Assembly: GCA_900757235.1 (NCBI GenBank)
Contig: CAAENB010000090.1
Span: 1 to 7,192 of the forward strand
From: an uncultured Collinsella sp.
GTDB lineage: Bacteria; Actinomycetota; Coriobacteriia; Coriobacteriales; Coriobacteriaceae
Reading direction: 5' to 3'
Length of the DNA: 7,192 nt
Of the stretch, positions 3,893 through 7,192 are shown one piece after another. The notes under the pieces are model-generated. The model was not told where the DNA came from. It searched no databases and saw only the letters and a list, made by a program, of their open reading frames with translations. The stretch's first letter is position 1, and each line of letters opens with the position of its first letter. Made by a program: the position numbers and the translations under genes.

Positions 3893-6800
3893 GTGTATCT
3901 CAAGTCCCTCACGCTCAAAGGGTTCAAGTCGTTTGCCGACCGCGCCCATATGACGTTTGAGCCGGGCCTGACCGTCATCGTCGGTCCCAACGGCTCGGGA
4001 AAATCGAACATCTCTGACTCGATTCTGTGGGTCCTGGGCGAGCAGAGCGCCAAGCAGCTGCGCGGCCAGGCCATGGAGGATGTCATCTTCTCGGGCTCGT
4101 CAGCGCGCAAGCCGGTGGGTGTCGCCGAGGTCACGCTGGTGCTCGATAACTCGGACCATATGCTGCCCGTCGACTTTGACGAGGTCGCCATCACCCGTCG
4201 TATGTATCGCTCGGGCGAAAGCGAGTACCTCATCAACTCGAGTCCGTGCCGCCTGATGGACATTCAGGACATCCTGCACGATTCGGGCTTGGGCAAGGAT
4301 ACGCATTCCATCATCAGCCAGGGCAAGCTCGATGCCATTTTGCAGAGCCGCCCCGAGGAGCGCCGTGCCCTCATCGAGGAGGCCGCCGGCATCTCCAAGC
4401 ACAAGCGCCGCAAGGAGCGTGCGCTCAGAAAGATTAAATCGATGGACGAGCACCTGACGCGTGCCCGCGACATCAATAAGGAAATTGCCCGTCAGCTGCG
4501 ACCGCTGGAGCGTCAGGTCGATCGCGCGCGCAAGTATAAAGAGCTGTCCTCGCGCGCGAACGAGCTTACGCAGATGCTGGCCGTCGACGAGCTGCGTTCG
4601 CTGCAGTCGCAGTGGAACGACTTGGAGAGCCGCTCCAAGGAAGGTGCCGCCGAGCTGGAGCTTGCGCAGTACCGCTTGGGCGAAAAGGAACGCGAGCTCG
4701 AGAAGCTCCAGGTCATGCTCGAGGAAAAGGGCCTGTTTGTGGGCGATCTGGGCGAGCAGCGCCGCCATATGCAAGACGTGGTCGGCCGCATTAACTCCGA
4801 TATGCGCCTGCTCGAGGAAAAGGGCCACAACATGGTGTCGCGCCTGTCCGACATGCGCGGCCAGATCTCGAGCTCCGAGCATCAGCGTCGTCGCGTGGTA
4901 GAGGAGCTCGAGGACGCGCGTGCGCAGCTTGAGGAAGTGACCGGCGCGCACATGCAGGCCCAGGAGGACGTTGACGCCGCCGGACCTGCCGCCGCCGAGC
5001 TCCACGAGCGGCGCGTGACGCTCGACAATCAGATTTCGCAGCTTACGCGTGAGCAACGCGATGTGCAGCGTGTGGCCGATAACGCGGCGCTCGAACTCGC
5101 CAAGGTGAAGGACTCGCTGAGCAACGCCGAGGTCGAGGACAACATGTATGCCTCGCGCCTGGAGCAGATCGATGACCAGCTCGAGGAAGTCACGGCCTCA
5201 CTCGAGAGCCGTCGCGACCGCGCCGAGGAGCTTGAGGGTGCACTCGATCAGGCCCGTCAAGCCCAGATTGATGCGCGCGAGGCTACCGAGGTCGCCCGTG
5301 CAGTCCTTAAGGACTTGCGTGCCCGCGAGAGCGAGGCGCGCAACAAACTGTCCGAGGTGCGCTCGGAGCTTGCTAGCCAAAAGAAACTCGATGCCCGCAT
5401 GGCCGACAGCTCGCCGCTCGTGAGCTGTCTGGTGGGTGTACTGGGCGACGATGTCTCGGGTCGTCTGGGCGACGTGCTCGAGGCCCCTCGTGAGCTCGAG
5501 GGCCTGGTGGAGCAGCTGCTTGCCGGCGATATCGATGCGCTGCTGTTCGACGATACGTCCGCACTTGAGCGTGCCGGTCGCGCTGCCCTGGATCAGAAGA
5601 AGGCCTCGGGCGAGGCGCTGCTGGTGGCGCGCGGCGTGAGTGGCTCTGCTGCCGCCGAGGGTGCCGCCGGTACCCGTCTTGTTGACCGCCTGTCCGTGCG
5701 CGCCGGTTATGGTCCGGTTGTCGAGGCACTGCTCGGCGGCTATTACGTGGTCGATGATTTGGCCACCGCGCTGGCCGCGCCCGTCGTTGACGGTGTGACC
5801 TACGTGACGCCCGATGGTGCCCGCGTGAGCTGTGGCGGCCTGGTTCGCGTGGGGCTTGATGCCGGCGAGGCTTCCGGTGCCTTGGAGCGTAAACGTCGTA
5901 TCCGCGAGCTGGAAGGCCTGGAGCCCGATCTCGCTGCCGTGTTTGAGCATGTTTCGGATCAGGTCGTCGAGGCCAATACTGCCGTTGAGGAGGCCCATGC
6001 TGCCGAGGGCGATGCTGCCGGCGAGATTGCCCGCCTTGAGGGCGAGCGTCGCTCCCTGCTGTCCGAGATCGGCCGCCTGGAGCAGAGTGCCAACAATGCC
6101 GAGGTCGAGCGGGTACGGATTTCCAAGCGCCGCGAGCAGGCTGCCGAGGCCGTACGTGCCGCACGTCCGCGCGTGGATGAACTTACCCGTTCACGTGACG
6201 AGGCCCGTGCGCAGGCGAGTGACTTGGGCTTGCAGATTGCCGAGGCCAACGACGATCTCGATCGCGTTCGGCGCGATGACTCCGAGGCCGCCGGTAAGCT
6301 CGCCGACGCTAAGGTGCGCCTGGCTCAGACGAGCGAGCGCCTGCGTTCGCTGAAGGGCCGCGTGCCCGATCTTGAGCATCGCCTTGAGGGTATCGACCGT
6401 CGTATCCGCGGGACGCGTCAGGCCTCACGCTCGCTCGAGCTGCTGCGCCTTCGCGTCGATCCCATGCATGAGCGCTATTCTGCCCTGTTGGAGCGCGCCT
6501 CGGACTGGGCTGCGCGCCTGCGCGATCAGGCATCGCTTGAGGAGGCGGACTCGGCTTCGCTTAAGAAGACCATCGAGGACGCCAAGACCGAGGTCGCCCG
6601 CGCCAAAGAGAGGGTCGATGTTGCCGCCACGACGCAAAATGAGTTCAAGGTGGCGCGCGGCAAGCTCGAGGTGCAGGTCGAGGCTGCCATCAAGGCCATC
6701 ACCGCCGACGGTACCACGGTGCTCGAGGAAGCGCTCATGCTGCCGGCGCCCACCGATCGCGATGCCGCCGAGCGCGAGCTTAACCAACTCGTGCGTCAGA

Positions 6801-7192
6801 TCAACAACCTGGGTCCTGTGAACCAGGTCGCCATGGAGGAGTACGAGCAGCTCAAGCGCCGTGCCGATTACATCGAGGAGCAGCTGGCCGATCTTGAGAG
6901 CGCGCGCAAGGCGCTTACCAAGATCACCGTGGCGATCGATCGCAAGATGCGCAAGGCGTTCCTAGTGACGTTTGAGAAGGTTGATGCGAACTTCCGCGAG
7001 CTCTTCGCCATGCTCTTCCCGGGCGGCCAGGCACATTTGGAGATGACCGACCCCGAGCATCCGGCCGAGACGGGCATCGAGGTCGTGGCGCAGCCGCGCG
7101 GCAAGCGCATCACCAAGATGATGCTCATGTCGGGCGGCGAGAAGAGCCTGACGGCGCTCGCCCTGCTCTTTGCCGTATACCGTACGCGCACG
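3893..7192 (+). CDS. smc: Chromosome segregation/condensation protein SMC, 5' part (C-terminal end outside the window)
   Basis: The frame is open for 1100 codons from a GTG to the last base, with no stop. SMC is the ATP-driven DNA-loop-forming subunit of bacterial condensin, working with ScpA and ScpB. Seen in order: N-terminal head with FKSFAD and Walker A GPNGSGKS (residues 31-38), LGEQSAKQLRG, MEDVIFSGS, the ISQGKLDAIL Q-loop region (about 141-150) and EEAAGISKHKRRK; a first coiled-coil arm (about 170-500); a globular hinge (about 505-655, with LVEQLLAGDIDALLFDD, GEALLVARG, PVVEALLGGYYVVDDLATAL and VTPDGARVSCGG); a second arm rich in Glu/Arg/Ala (about 660-970); NNLGPVNQVAMEEYE; and the C-terminal head with FLVTFEKVDANFRELFAMLFPGG and the ABC signature MSGGEKSLTALAL (Ser1080). 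The Walker B Asp-Glu and D-loop, roughly the last 80-90 residues, lie beyond the edge. The hinge end reads GGLVRVGL, weaker in glycine than the usual GG-rich ending. Confidence 0.98.
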   Translation, partial: MYLKSLTLKGFKSFADRAHMTFEPGLTVIVGPNGSGKSNISDSILWVLGEQSAKQLRGQAMEDVIFSGSSARKPVGVAEVTLVLDNSDHMLPVDFDEVAITRRMYRSGESEYLINSSPCRLMDIQDILHDSGLGKDTHSIISQGKLDAILQSRPEERRALIEEAAGISKHKRRKERALRKIKSMDEHLTRARDINKEIARQLRPLERQVDRARKYKELSSRANELTQMLAVDELRSLQSQWNDLESRSKEGAAELELAQYRLGEKERELEKLQVMLEEKGLFVGDLGEQRRHMQDVVGRINSDMRLLEEKGHNMVSRLSDMRGQISSSEHQRRRVVEELEDARAQLEEVTGAHMQAQEDVDAAGPAAAELHERRVTLDNQISQLTREQRDVQRVADNAALELAKVKDSLSNAEVEDNMYASRLEQIDDQLEEVTASLESRRDRAEELEGALDQARQAQIDAREATEVARAVLKDLRARESEARNKLSEVRSELASQKKLDARMADSSPLVSCLVGVLGDDVSGRLGDVLEAPRELEGLVEQLLAGDIDALLFDDTSALERAGRAALDQKKASGEALLVARGVSGSAAAEGAAGTRLVDRLSVRAGYGPVVEALLGGYYVVDDLATALAAPVVDGVTYVTPDGARVSCGGLVRVGLDAGEASGALERKRRIRELEGLEPDLAAVFEHVSDQVVEANTAVEEAHAAEGDAAGEIARLEGERRSLLSEIGRLEQSANNAEVERVRISKRREQAAEAVRAARPRVDELTRSRDEARAQASDLGLQIAEANDDLDRVRRDDSEAAGKLADAKVRLAQTSERLRSLKGRVPDLEHRLEGIDRRIRGTRQASRSLELLRLRVDPMHERYSALLERASDWAARLRDQASLEEADSASLKKTIEDAKTEVARAKERVDVAATTQNEFKVARGKLEVQVEAAIKAITADGTTVLEEALMLPAPTDRDAAERELNQLVRQINNLGPVNQVAMEEYEQLKRRADYIEEQLADLESARKALTKITVAIDRKMRKAFLVTFEKVDANFRELFAMLFPGGQAHLEMTDPEHPAETGIEVVAQPRGKRITKMMLMSGGEKSLTALALLFAVYRTRT

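Noticed and set aside
4100..5056. Long antisense open frame (318 codons) inside smc, and similar ones at 5198-5998 and 5373-6164
   Set aside because: Same cause: they mirror the coiled-coil coding sequence of smc, have no recognisable domain, and lack independent start signals.
1..7192. CRISPR arrays, insertion sequences, tRNAs, attachment sites, defence or toxin-antitoxin genes
   Set aside because: No direct repeat arrays, terminal repeats, transposase or tRNA-like folds were seen; the window is continuous core genes with short gaps.

Overview
The window is a stretch of high-GC bacterial core chromosome with every gene on the + strand: coaD (3' end) - SepIVA/DivIVA-like coiled-coil protein - DUF177/YceD-family protein - rpmF - plsX - acpP - rnc - smc (5' 1100 codons, running off the right edge). 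GC-rich third codon positions, a SepIVA-like gene next to DUF177 (an actinobacterial arrangement as I recall it from mycobacteria), and an rpmF-plsX-acpP-rnc-smc run without a mutM gene between rnc and smc suggest an actinobacterium, most likely of the Coriobacteriia (Collinsella/Olsenella type). The taxonomic call is inference from gene order and protein style, not from a database search.

Layout. Positions 1-315 hold the C-terminal 104 residues of phosphopantetheine adenylyltransferase. A 68-bp gap (316-383) carries an extended -10-like promoter element and a strong ribosome binding site. The coiled-coil gene (384-881) and the DUF177 gene (881-1435) share one base and are probably translationally coupled. 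A 64-bp gap precedes the small ribosomal gene rpmF (1500-1679). An 87-bp gap holds a -10-like box, a small inverted repeat and a strong intrinsic terminator that ends only a few bases before the plsX ribosome binding site. plsX (1767-2786) is followed by a 124-bp gap with a -10-like box and a perfect 22-bp palindrome, then acpP (2911-3153), rnc (3157-3882, TTG start) and smc (3893-beyond 7192, GTG start), which are tightly packed and probably form one transcript.

How they work together. coaD makes dephospho-CoA, the precursor of the CoA that donates the phosphopantetheine arm of AcpP. PlsX takes acyl groups from acyl-ACP to make acyl-phosphate for phospholipid synthesis. rpmF, DUF177 and rnc belong to ribosome and rRNA biogenesis. 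The SepIVA-like protein and SMC belong to envelope growth/division and chromosome segregation. The cluster therefore groups membrane lipid supply, ribosome production and cell-cycle functions.

No mobile element, CRISPR array, tRNA, rRNA or defence system is visible. No clearly new system is seen. The points worth a second look are the two intergenic RNA/DNA structures (before plsX and before acpP), substitutions at normally invariant acidic positions in AcpP (DSL to NSL) and RNase III (metal-binding Asp to Asn), and a short SepIVA-like protein.
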